Assembly (NCBI GenBank): GCA_020746105.1
Contig: CM036622.1
Coordinates: forward strand, 12,696,487 to 12,760,486
Direction of reading: 5' to 3'
Source of the DNA: Trogon surrucura
Taxonomy: Eukaryota; Chordata; Aves; Trogoniformes; Trogonidae
Length of the DNA: 64,000 nt
Position 1 is the first letter of the stretch. Every line of letters begins with the position of its first letter. This document shows positions 23,821 through 35,424 of the stretch, in pieces. The notes under the pieces were generated by a model. The model was not told the origin of the DNA, ran no database searches, and saw only the letters and a list, made by a program, of their open reading frames with translations. The position numbers and the translations under genes are program-made.

Positions 23821-26800
23821 GAGCAAACTGAAAGGCAATGGAGAGGAGTTTGGAGCAATCACTACTCCTCGTAAAGTTTTCTCCTTATAATTGTCCATTG
23901 AGTTTGGTGTCCAACAACTGCACCAGCAGGAAGGGTGAGAAATGAACTGCAGTTTAGGAACTTGGTGTTGCCAGAAAGAAAGTAGCAAAGATGTGCTGAC
24001 TAATCTCAAAGCCTCCCTTGAGCTGAATTGCAATGTAGTCTGGAACTTTGAAAAGCCTCAGACTCCAATGAATTGTCATGTTCTGTAGCTTTGTAACCTT
24101 GAAGAGAAAAGACTCCAAAAGCTTTTTGACAAACCGGAAAACCACAGTCTGATCATGACATTCACAACCCTACTGAGTACCAAAGCTGGTCTGCAGCAGT
24201 GTTTCAATCATGCAGGTCTGAGCAAGAAGAATGGGGGAACAACAGAATGAAACATTTTGTGAAAAAAAAATAAGAGTATGAGAAACCTTACGTTTTGCTT
24301 GTGCTGCACATCTGTCTCCTCTCTTTGCCCTCTTTGGCAGTCCAGTTGAAATGCTTGAAGTTGTTCCTCTAGCCCAGTTGAACTGCTACCTGGTTTTCTT
24401 CATGGCAAATCTGGGAATATCTGGATTTTGCAAGAGAAAAACAAACCAACAAACTGAGATTTTTTCCATGCAATTCCAGCATGGAAAAACTACTTTGAGG
24501 CTTAATATTTTTTCATGTAAACACCCGGGCACTTCCCAATTTGTAAAACAATTGCAAAAACGGTGACTGAAATTGGAATTATTCTGAATCCTTTCTTACT
24601 GTTCAGAATTAACTTTGTTTTGCCAAGCAGACACATGAGCATACGTAAGATACAATAATATATTTCATAAGATAACTAGACACAATGTAATTGCCTTCTC
24701 TTCCAGTGGATTAGTGGTACCACTCATTTGTTCCATAACAAACGTGGGCCTAAACTTCTTTTTTAAGATCTAACATTTACCCATGTTTTTCTCCGGAAAA
24801 CTTCTTCATTTCAGTCTCAGTTTTTGTGCTCCAAAGGACTGAGTAAGTTGCTAAAGTGTTTGCTGAAGCTAATAAAGCAGTCGGCTGGCACAATTTGGGA
24901 ACAAAGTCCTGCATTCGTATTTAAAACTGTAACTCCCAAGGACAAGAGCAGTCACAAAGCAGTCACTTAGCTCAAAATAGGTATGCAAATGATGGCTGTA
25001 CTGGATCACTAAGCCACCTGCTACAGAGTCATTTGCATCTACTTAAGCAGAACAGGGTTTACTGGAATACAGACTGCTTTCTTAAATATCTGTTAGGATC
25101 TAGGCAGGACAAATTTAATTTCTTAATGAAAAAGGTAAAATTCTGCAATCCATCCTCTAAAGAGAATTTTGAAGAGCTAAGAACGACAGGATTAAGAACA
25201 CCTGTGTTCACATAATCAAATGAGCCTCCAAAATAAATGCCAAGACCACTTTGAAGGCAGAGGAGTTATCTAAAGAGCTTGCATGTGGGAATGCAGCTCT
25301 CCCTGCACTGACAAGTTTAGCACCAGAGCATGCAGCAGCCATTCCAGGTGAACCAGCTTTCTATGGAAATTGAATCAGAAAGTTTTATCAAAGCAAAGAT
25401 TTTTTTTTCTTCCTGCAAAGACAATAGATGCCACCCTGAAGTGCCAAGCATAGCAGTTTCTATAATGTAATACATCTGCCTGCCTGTGATCATCTCTCCA
25501 AGATGTGAAGTCTGTGTGGTGCCAACAAACAGCTGTACCACAGAAAATGTTTGACTGAGCCGAAATATTTTCACTACACGGAATTGTGTCTAGTCCTGAA
25601 TCTTTTCCAACGCTGGTCCATGCCAGTATTTCAATAAATATATTAAAACCAGCAGGGTTACAGCAGTCTAAGCCGACAGTCTCCCTACCTCCATTTGACT
25701 CCTGTGTTAAAACAGAGGTCACCTCCCTTTGTTGGTCACTACTAGGACCAGCAGAAACCTGTACCTGCTACTGACATGGAGCCAATGCTTTTACTGTCTG
25801 AATCTTTAATCATAAAATTACAAGTGTTACTAGACAGCTATAGAAAAGACAGATCAGGCACCAGCAGTGTGTGACAGCTTCTGGACATAACCAAAACAAT
25901 CTAACACTTTGCTCTTCATTTTTGACTGGAGACTGACAAGGAGAACACCCCTACACATTTTAGCATCAGTGCAGTAAAAGTATACCTAGATAACCAAAGC
26001 ACTAAGAAAGCAAAAAGTAAATGCCAATGTACTTCAGTCTTAAATTGAGACATATAAAAAGAATGCTCATTAAGTGATTTAAGCATTTACATAGCCTGTT
26101 TACATGTCAGTATGTTTTTGTTTCCCTACCAGTATTTTTTTCTGCAGCATTTCTGAACAAAATCTATTCAGCACGTAAAATCTAAAGGTGGAACATATGT
26201 GTCTGATAAACAGCCTGTTACAAGCTTATTGTATTTTGGGATTGTTCCACTTCAGTTTACAATTTGTTTTACATTCTTTTGAAACTGCTTCAGTAAAACT
26301 GGGATTAATTTAATACACATTTTGTTAAAATTGTTTGCAGTAGGATAAGACAAAATTATGAAGGTACAGCAGACATTGAAACACTGAGCTGTCTATCGTA
26401 TTTAGGGCAACCCAAAATAAAGTATATCAAACTAGGAATTCCACAAATATCCTGATTTCCTGGCCTCAGTCACCCTGTCTCAGATCCATGTTGGAGTGAA
26501 AGATCTTTTTTACAATTCAGCCTTTCCTTAGACAATGCTAGGTATATCATTAAATTATTTCCATGCAGCCCCTGTGTTCAAACAAAAACATTCTCAGTCC
26601 AAGCCATTTTGTAAATAGGGTATAGCTGTTCAAGGGCTCTTTGAAATCTCGGATTGATGGCCCTCAATGGTCAAAAGGAGGGAATATTATCTGCTGGGAT
26701 TTTTCCATCTGGTTTACATTGCGTTTCAAACTCTGCGGATCAAAGAAAAGGCATTTTCTCTTTCACTGCGTTATCTAACATGAGCCAAAGTATTTTTGGG

Positions 26801-29800
26801 TCTGTTCAGTGGAAAAGCAAGAAAGCATCACTTTTTGGACACCACCCGTATTTTTAGTACTTTCAAGTCACTTTGTAAAGTCATAATAGTAATATATAGT
26901 CATAGTAATAGACATGGGCACCAGCCATGCTGCTCAGTTTTTGTTTGGTCCTTGAGAAAAGCTGTGACACCCCTTCCTAGAAAGACAATGAGATGCCTGC
27001 AAGTTAGAGGCAAACACAGGCAAATTTTTGGCTGTTCATCACCACAAATCAATAGCAGAGCTACCAATTCTTTTAGAAGTTGTAAGGCTATCCACCCTTT
27101 AGGGCTCTGGTTGAAATGCAGCAGCCTAGAAGAACCAGCTCAGTTAGTCATACAGAGCTTCAACCTGGAGACACTGAAGGCAGACACGCTCTGCTTTCTT
27201 TACCTTTTAGGCACTTTGTTCTAATGTTTCTTGGTTATATCAACAGCCCCTCTTGTTAACTGGCACCTAACCATGCTGCCTAGGTAGCAGAGTTTGGGTA
27301 GAGATAGGAGAAAAGCCTTTTAAAAGAGAGAAACCAAAGAAAAAAAAACAGCAAAAAAAACAATGTGCAAGGAACATGGATTCTTTTGCATCCTGAATTT
27401 TCCAGGAATGCAACAAATAAAGAAGCTTTGGACAGGAATATATATTATATATTATGCATGACACAACCAAACAAAAAAAAAGCAAAAACGAGCCATTGTT
27501 TTGTAATTTTTCTGTCTCTTAGGCATTGGAGAGACATTTAGTAGCTGTAACTTTACAGAAAAATGAAAGTTTGTGCAGCCAAGCACTTTGTTCTGGACTG
27601 CTTAAGGAGAGTTTTAGTCATGTTAGTGTTTTTATGGGGATCAGAAATACAGAAGTTTTTAAACCTTGCTGGCTTTAAACTTAGAAGCAGCATAAAGACT
27701 AACTAGATGTAAAGAATATAACCATCAGGTCTTGGTGGGATGACCCTCAGACAGCAAGTAGCAAAGGCGACTCAGTGTGCTTATTACAAAGTCTCTTAAC
27801 AGCGCAACCTTGCAGGAGATAAGGACAATATGCTGGAGCAAGCGCAGACATGCAGAGTGTCCAGCTGTTGGAAAGAAGTTGTCTGTCTGCAGGAAAACCA
27901 GACATTTTTACATCAGTCTGTGGAAAGGAAAATAATATACCCAAGACCAGTTCAGAGCACGCATATTCCGAATAAAAGAAAATTCAGTCTACAGAAAGGA
28001 AAAAAATCAGAATCCAAGAGCTAGATACATCCACTGACAGCAATATTATGTCAGATTTAGACGAGATGATTATCACAAACAGGACACGACTACACTGATT
28101 AATGTAACATCTAAATCTAAAATAAAGATTTTGCAGAGAAAGTTGACTCATGGAATACAGATGGGTAAAGCTTAAGGCATACACGGGGCAGATTATTCCC
28201 TATAAGGAGAAATAAAGACTTGAGAAATAAAAGAGTTTGCAATTGCCTATGGAAATGGAATATCTGTTCTTGGGCTGAAAACATATCCGAGCATGTATTT
28301 AATTTAAAGACTTTATTGTGCAAAGGATGAGAAAACCTTGAAAACTGGAAATATTTCTGTAATGAGAAGGAAAATAAAGTACAGTTCTGCATGAAAGCTG
28401 AGGTGCTGTAATTGTGGCCAGTCCCTTCCCCATTTCCCCTTGGGGCTGCAGCAACTGCCATCCTCCTGTGCATCGGTCCAGCTCCACCAGTCCAGCTTGC
28501 TCACCTCCCACAAAGCTACTTGCTGTCGCGGGGACTAGTCTGGTGTTGAATCTGTTCCCTGAACCAGTTCCTGCCTTGAGGAGATATTTACCAGCCGTTT
28601 ACCATAACGTAGGCTGAGCAAAACAGGAATCAGAAGAGGAGCAAGACTGCTGCTTCTGGTGGCAGCCTGCAGTTAGGTGTGATGCAAAACCCAGTGTAAG
28701 CAAGAGTACAGAAAAGGAATAGATAAGCTGCCAGCAAGTAGAGAAATATCATAGACACTCCGTTACTGTCTGTTTTTAATAGCAGAAAACTTCTTAAAAA
28801 AATAAACACTTGAAAAATTGCAACAGAAAAGGCAGAATAAAAACAGCCTGAAATTGCACACACAAATACGTGTAAGCAAACGTTAAATCCATGGTACAAG
28901 TTTGGGCTGGGAGTATTTTTTGATGTTGACTCCAGGTAGTGGTTCTGCATTACTCTTATCACTATCCGGATCTCCTTAAAGAATATAATAGAGGATCTTC
29001 TGTATAACCTCTCTATATAATACTCATTAGAAACTGGCTGAGGGTAATGACAGACATTGGATCCCAATTTGATTATTATGTTTTGAAACAGCTGTGATTT
29101 GAATGACATTACTTCATAAGCAGGGGATTACAAAAAGGTGTCTTACAGAAAACAGTGTCAATATTAAAACAACATTTAAAAAACTTGAAAAATTAAGTTT
29201 GCATGGGTGGGGAGTGTTAACCTGCAAGGCAACACACCCAGGATTACGACCTGTTGAAATCTCATATAACATAAGTTTTAGAAATCGGCCATTAATGCTA
29301 AAAATAAGGGTATTGTATGTTCTTGCAAACACAGTGAGAAAGTGAGAAAAAGAACAGCGTTACAGGCATAGGCCCATGCACATATATAGTATCACAACCA
29401 CAGAACTTGTCCCAGAGGCATCTGTCTCTAATGAAGCTGCTTCTGTGAGTTGATTGCTGTGGTCCTGAGTAAAACACAGGGCTCTGTACTTTAACTCCTG
29501 CATGGCACCAGGTTTTAGCTTCCAAAAGGTACTTGTGGGAATTGGAGCAGCTTTTCACAGCAAACTAAACAAGGACTCGAGCCACAGAGATGTTGCAGAA
29601 AAAACCTTCACTTAAAACAGATGAGACTGAGGTAAAAGTCAGCGTGGCACTGAAGGTTTCACGAGAGTAAAAAACATACAGTCAGCACTTAAATCCTGCG
29701 CATGAGTATCAGGAGCAGAGGAACATATAATGAGAAGCCTCAGGTTTTTGTGACTCCCCAGGCACGCATGTGCTATTACATGCTAAAAAAAAAAAAAAAA

Positions 29801-32310
29801 AAAAAGGCCAACCATGAATCTGGAGAGAGCATTTCTCTGGCAACTGCAGCATGAGCTAATTTCGAAAGGAACTCCATAACCCCAGTGGAGAGGCAGCGTG
29901 AGCCAAAGCTAGAGAAAAAAAGAATTTATCTGAGAATGGCAGTAAATGTAGGTGGAACCAAGAAAAATCTAACACATTCTTTTAGTATTATTTTCCAACT
30001 GAGCACAATCACTATCACCTTTGTGTGTGATGTTTCATTCAGGCCCAGAGAGCAAGATATGGGAAGTAAAGGAAAATGGAGTTCTTCACAGTCTCCAGGA
30101 ACAGAGGATTTAGAAGAATTCATAATGTATTTAATGCCAGCTTTTCTGCTGCTTGTGAAACTGCTAGAAATAAAGTTTAATGTATTCATTTGTCATGCAT
30201 GCAATTAAAAATCTTTTAGCTGATTGTGATTTGTTTATAGAGACGGATAATTACCTGATATATCAATTTGAGACAGGCCAGCAACTACATAGTCTGTCTC
30301 CTGGGTAAATACATAAGAATAATTCACAGTCGGAAAGGATGGCTTAGGAAGTTTGATTCTCTTGGAGAAAGTTGGCAGTACATGAGGAGGAAGAAGATTA
30401 AAAGTGTTAGACATCTTAGACATGTAAACTTTCCTTGTGAGGGCAATTTACATTGCCTGATATGTCCTTTTCTAAAACATCAGCTTTATTGGCCAGGAGC
30501 CCGATTCCCTGGTCACATTCGCAGACAGCTCTCATGTGAGCACACACTGAGACACAGAGGACGAGAAGCAGTTCTCGAAGTCTGTGTCTTGGGTGATATA
30601 AAGAGGAATAAAAAAATGGTCTTGTTCTAAGAAATAAGTATCACTGCCAGCTTATTGCAAATACTTGTGGACAAGATGCTCAGCAGATGTGCAAGCGTAT
30701 AGTGTTACTGACTTCAGTAGCACAAAGGAAACTTGCTCTGGGTAGAGCAAAGCCTTGAGCTTTCATAGTTAGCTCAGATTGCTGAGCCATTTCCAGAAAG
30801 CAAAGCATGGGGCTAAGCAAAATATTTTTTTTTTAATAAAATGAATGCCTTTCAAAAATAGAAACCTTGCATGGAATACAAGTTTGCCCCTTGCTTCAGC
30901 TAACAGAAACACCTCGCAACTCCAAAACATTTCCTCCTACATGAGGCTGACAAAGTACGTATTCCTGTGTATCTGGATATATATCTGGTTTGCTGCAATT
31001 ACATTCTGGTTTTTGCTGCTGAGGAATTTTATTTGGCACATGAAGCAGTTGCTAGCAACCACGTATGGCATCCCTGCCCCATAGGCTTTAGGCAGAGTTA
31101 CGGTGTCCATCCTCAGATGGCCCCAAGCCTGCAGCAAGGTGGGCAAACTGCCCTGACAGCGGCTGCCGCGTTATCAGGCAGATGGGCTCTGGGCAACCAT
31201 GTGGGGTGACTGCAGGTGAGCAACCCAAGGAGCAGCTCAGCCTGTGAGGCTGTACTGAGGGGACCAAGAGGAGTGTTGAGGGGATTCCTTCCTCTACACC
31301 AGCCACAGGACCTGGCAGCATGACCTGGCATCGACTGCTGTGGATTTTACGCTTGCAAGAGTTAAAGTGCAATGAGGCAATTTCAACCATTCTGGGTGAG
31401 AGACAAAGTCATTTTTGTGAATTATTGTATGGGTTGAAGCTTGTAATTTTGGACTGTACCTGGCTGCCCAGCACAGTGAGGTAATACATCTCCTCACAAG
31501 GTCAGCCACGGTCCCACAAACCGTAGAGCAGCCCTAGCACCAGTGCTGTTCCATGTCTACCCATGCAGGCCAGATGTTTGTGTTTTACAGCCTACAATAA
31601 CAAATCCATGAGGCCCGCGTTGACTGCAGGCAATCGGACCAGAAGTAGGTTTTGTCTTCAGTAGGCACTCAAGGTGCTTGTGGCAGGTTTCTGTTGGCTC
31701 TTAAAGACAAAAGCTTTTTCCTAAAGGATCAGTTGATCAAGCTGAAATACTTCTTTTGGATTTCATCCTTAAGATGACCTTCACAGCTTGCGGAAGCAAA
31801 AGGGATTTTTTTCCTTCGGAAAAATTCAGGAGAGGCAGTTAACCTCAGCCACATGTATCTACATTGCTAATACATTTTTACTATATTAATGAAGCCTGTT
31901 GGATTAGAAAGCCTGCTGCATAAATTACACTTAGCAATTCTTTGCCAGCAGCTCAGGAGGAGACTAATTTTAACCAATCATCATCCCATCTCCTCCTTAT
32001 GGGCTGTACTAATTTTCAAGGGATAAATTCACCACAGCACTCAGGGTCCTAGTTTCTAGGCTTTTAAGAAAAAAAACAAAGCAAACAGAATTATATGATT
32101 ACATAATGGAGAAACACTTCCAGCTCATAACTGCTATGAAAACGTAAATAAAAATCTAAAGTTTAACGTGCCCAGAGTTCTTGCTCTGGGAAGAGGCTTA
32201 GTACAGGGGAAAGTAATGCAAGAAAAGCCCCTTTGGGTTTTAGAGCATGACTCAGAAGCCACAAGATATTGCTCCTGATGCAAATTGACACCTGCTGCAC
32301 CTTCCCTTCA
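23821..32310. other. Non-coding single-copy sequence with A/T runs
   Basis: No exon or mobile element is recognised. Simple features are A runs near 24261-24269 and 27339-27360, an AT-alternating stretch at 27439-27456, a 21-base A run at 29785-29805 and a T run near 30825-30835. A 159-codon open frame on the - strand (28630-29109) is hydrophobic and has no recognised motif; it fits a chance frame. The stretch 31830-31990 is rich in TAAT and CCAAT words and could be regulatory. Confidence 0.55.
29785..29805. repeat. Poly(A) run of 21
   Basis: An uninterrupted A run. No retroposon body, AATAAA signal at the usual distance or target duplication was noticed beside it, so it is treated as a simple repeat. 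Confidence 0.9.
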
Positions 32311-32450
32311 CGCTGTGGATGCAGGCGAGACTGACACCAGGTTTCGGATGACTCCGGTGAGCAGAGCCGGCCCAAGAAACCACAGCAAGGAAAGAGCCTG
32401 CCAAAACCCCTGGGGTAAACGAACCGTGCGGCGGCACCTCGACACTCTCG
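32311..32450 (+). promoter_or_regulatory. CpG-rich patch with splice-donor-like word
   Basis: Eleven CpG dinucleotides lie between 32311 and 32450 in sequence of roughly 57% GC, against a CpG-depleted background. At 32354-32362 the word CCG|GTGAGC fits a 5' splice donor on the + strand. Together they could mark the first exon of an unannotated transcript. There is no recognised protein in any frame and no TATA box was seen. The call is inference from composition only. Confidence 0.2.
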
Positions 32451-35342
32451 TTTAGTTCCAATGAATGGTTGTAAATGGAAATTAAAACCACCAGCGAAGC
32501 TAAAACCATGAAAGGAGGAAGAGATTTACACTCACCTGCGTGGGGAGTTTTGGATCTCTCATTCCCTCCAGACAGACTCTTAACTCACCCAGCAGGAGCT
32601 GTGGTTTGTCGGGATGGTTTGGCCACAGAGATTTTCCACATGAATGCCCAACACATATGATTTGTACTTCATGAGCTATATGATCCCACCACCAGAGGTG
32701 GGATCCACAGACAAAAAAATAGTAAAGGTGAACCCACATGTTAACTAGTTTTTATTCAGTTCTGCTTTTAACATGACCTTGTTGAGTATACTTTTCCTTG
32801 GGGTTTGGTTTTGTTTGGGGTATTTTCTTGGGGTTTTTGGGTTTTTTTGTTTACTCTCAAGAGCTGTTTTGTTATTTTTATTTTAAGGTCTATGGGAGAG
32901 ATTTCAGGAAGCTGTTACTTTTTGAAGTTCTTCCCCAACTCACAAACAACAAGAACAAAAAAGGTCAGCTGCAGTGATCTCTTGTGATTGCTCTTGGCAG
33001 CCTGTTCTGCCACAGACATTTTCAGATCCCCCATAACAAAGCAAAGCTCACTACTATCTGAAAAAAGTACCTGTGAGCTAGAAGCAAGTTTGAATTGCAA
33101 ATTAAGGCATTTCAGACACAGGATGCTTGATGAGTGGTTGGATAGCTGGGAAAAGATTATTTCATCAACAGTTTTTCAGCTCAAATAATACCCATCGTAT
33201 GAAAAATACCTTCTTTTTTTTTTTTCTTTTATCTGTGGGGAAACTGAAAAAAAACCCCAAAATCTAACAGCTAAGCTGACTTAAATCATACATGTCTGAG
33301 TTTTTGAATTAAACTGTTTGGTCTTTTTGGTTTTTGAGGCCCAGGAAGCTGCAGATTGAAGCATTAGCTTCCATGTTACCAACACACTATGGTCAGATCA
33401 ATGCTGCATTTCATGGGAATTTTGATCATAGGTTGGCACAAGAAATACAGGTCAGCTGGGGAGAAATGCTGTTAGAGATTTGAAGCATGTGACCATCAAA
33501 CTGCCACAGCAGAAGAGACATGCATAGGCCTGCTCTGACCTGAGCTAGAATAAAGTATTCCTACTCTGTACAACATGCTGTTCCAAAATATTTTGATCAG
33601 GACCATAAAATGAACCTGAATTAATGCTTTTCTTCACTTGTTCTTCTGTGAAGTAAAATTTCAGGTTTTTCACCCTAAACTGGAGGGTTTTACTTTTGAA
33701 ATAATCTAGGTTCTCCCACAGAGAGTTCACTTCTCCATGAGCTCTGATACAGGCAACTCATCTCTCACTCCTTGGAAGAGGTGGTAGGATGATGGACTCT
33801 GCGTGCAGCTGGGAAGTTGCTCTCCAGACCAGCTGAAGACCCCAGTCAAACAGGCAAATAATGAGCCCTGCTCATGTTTCAGGAAAACACACCTCTAATC
33901 CCTATGGCCACATCCCACACTGAACACTAGCAACATGTCATTTAAAAGCAGGAATAGATTAAATTTTAACAAATGGTGAAAGAAAGCATAGCTAAGAGGT
34001 ATAGAAAGCAGTAAATGTAAACCAGCTACATCAGTAAAAAGTTGAATTCCCATGGCTGGGAGAAGGGGAATTTTCTACCAAGGTTAAAAACAAGTTCCTT
34101 AAGGCAGCAGCTGGGAAAGAGATGCCACTGTGAGGAGTCATGGCTCTCATGTCCTTAGCATGGCTGAGCAACCACCCAAACAACATCACACACCCAGTTC
34201 CATGAGTAAAAATCCCACAAAGAGGAGTGGTACAATAACCACTAAAGGGCAGGGTGGGAAAGAGCTCAGGTAACTCTCTGGCAGGATGAATTTGGCAGTT
34301 CTTAAGTCCCAAGATATTCAGGTCTTTATGAACCAGAAAACTGAGTTTGATCTCAGCTTGCCCGTGGTAGCAGAATAGGGACCAAAGCACTAACGTGGCT
34401 GACAATCACTATATGACTGGCCTGCAAAGAGAATTTACCTGTCTTAAGTTTCAAATCAGCTGACTTTCCAGGATTGTTCAGATCAGACTTAGGAAGATGT
34501 TGCTTCCCCTTTTTGCTTCAATTTCAATATAAAATAAGCACAGAAGCTTCCAGACTGGAAGCACTGTCACAAGTGTACATTGTGCAGTGGTCTGTCTAGG
34601 CCAACAGAATAACTCGTCACTGGGATTAAAAAAAAAAAAAAAAAAAGAGCTGGACACAAAGATGTCCAGACTGCTTTCTGAAGAGCAGTAGTAAAACCCC
34701 ACAGACGAGCATGGTACAGGATTTCCTTATTAACTGAGAAATTGAGGCAGAGCTGGATATTCGTATGACCTAACTGCTGATACCTACCAGAAGTCTTTCA
34801 GGTTCTCTGTAGGTAATAGTAAGAGGGAGAGACAGATGCACCTCCCTAGGGTCAGCCAGTTTATCTAAATCACACTCCCACTATAAACCCCCTTCTCAAT
34901 AGAGGAAGCATCTCTGTCTCTCTCCATTAATAACATTAAGGAGTCTAGTTCCTGACTTAGGAGCATAATCAGTGCCAGAAGTTTGGTGCTGTTAGTACTA
35001 CCAGGTTTTTTCTCTTTGTAGTGTCAGAGCTGTAGAGCGGGCTGTTCTATGATCTTTCTTAATGGTTTCTGTCTGCTTCCAAACAAAAGCGAAGCACAGT
35101 TTGCATCTAGTTTGTGATGAGATACCAACACAATAGTGCCAGATTGTACACAGCAAACAATAGCTTTACAATTAAAGACAAGCTAAATATTAATAAACAT
35201 CACAAAATCTTCTTTATGGGGACCTACCTGCAGAAAACAGGTCTAAAAGGCTGTGCAAGAGCAGGGGATCACAGTAAGTGGTCACTAATACTATGCCCTA
35301 ACTGGAGTAATGTGCAGCCACTAGGACACTAAACAACTCAAA
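32451..35342. other. Non-coding single-copy sequence
   Basis: No gene is recognised. It contains T/G-rich low complexity at about 32796-32870, a T run near 33212-33230 and a 19-base A run at 34628-34646. Confidence 0.6.
34628..34646. repeat. Poly(A) run of 19
   Basis: An uninterrupted A run. No recognisable retroposed sequence lies upstream. Confidence 0.9.
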
Positions 35343-35424
35343 ATTTGCTTTGCTTGTGTATATACCTATAGCCTGTCTTTAAGATAACAGACAGGCTATA
35401 GGTATATACACAAACAAAGCAAAT
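35343..35424 (-). repeat. Long near-perfect inverted repeat (36-bp arms, 10-bp loop)
   Basis: Arm 35343-35378 is the reverse complement of arm 35389-35424 at 35 of 36 positions, separated by TTAAGATAAC at 35379-35388. The single mismatch (35353 against 35414) would be C-A in a + strand transcript but a G-U wobble in a - strand transcript, which would therefore pair over all 36 positions. Pairing stops sharply beyond the arms. Possible readings are a template-switch (fold-back) replication mutation, a small fold-back element, or a hairpin RNA precursor. No known miRNA or transposon end is recognised. The strand is given only because the - strand RNA pairs better. Confidence 0.9.

Noticed and set aside
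28630-29109. 159-codon hydrophobic open frame on the - strand
   Set aside because: No start context, domain or homologue is recognised, and its length fits chance in 64 kb of AT-rich DNA read in six frames.
29700-29810. Poly(A) run as the tail of a retroposed gene copy
   Set aside because: No polyadenylation signal, no recognisable gene body and no target duplication were seen upstream of the A run.
34725-34880. AACTGAGAAATTGAGGCAGAG resembling the MIR core
   Set aside because: One word only. The expected neighbouring blocks are missing.
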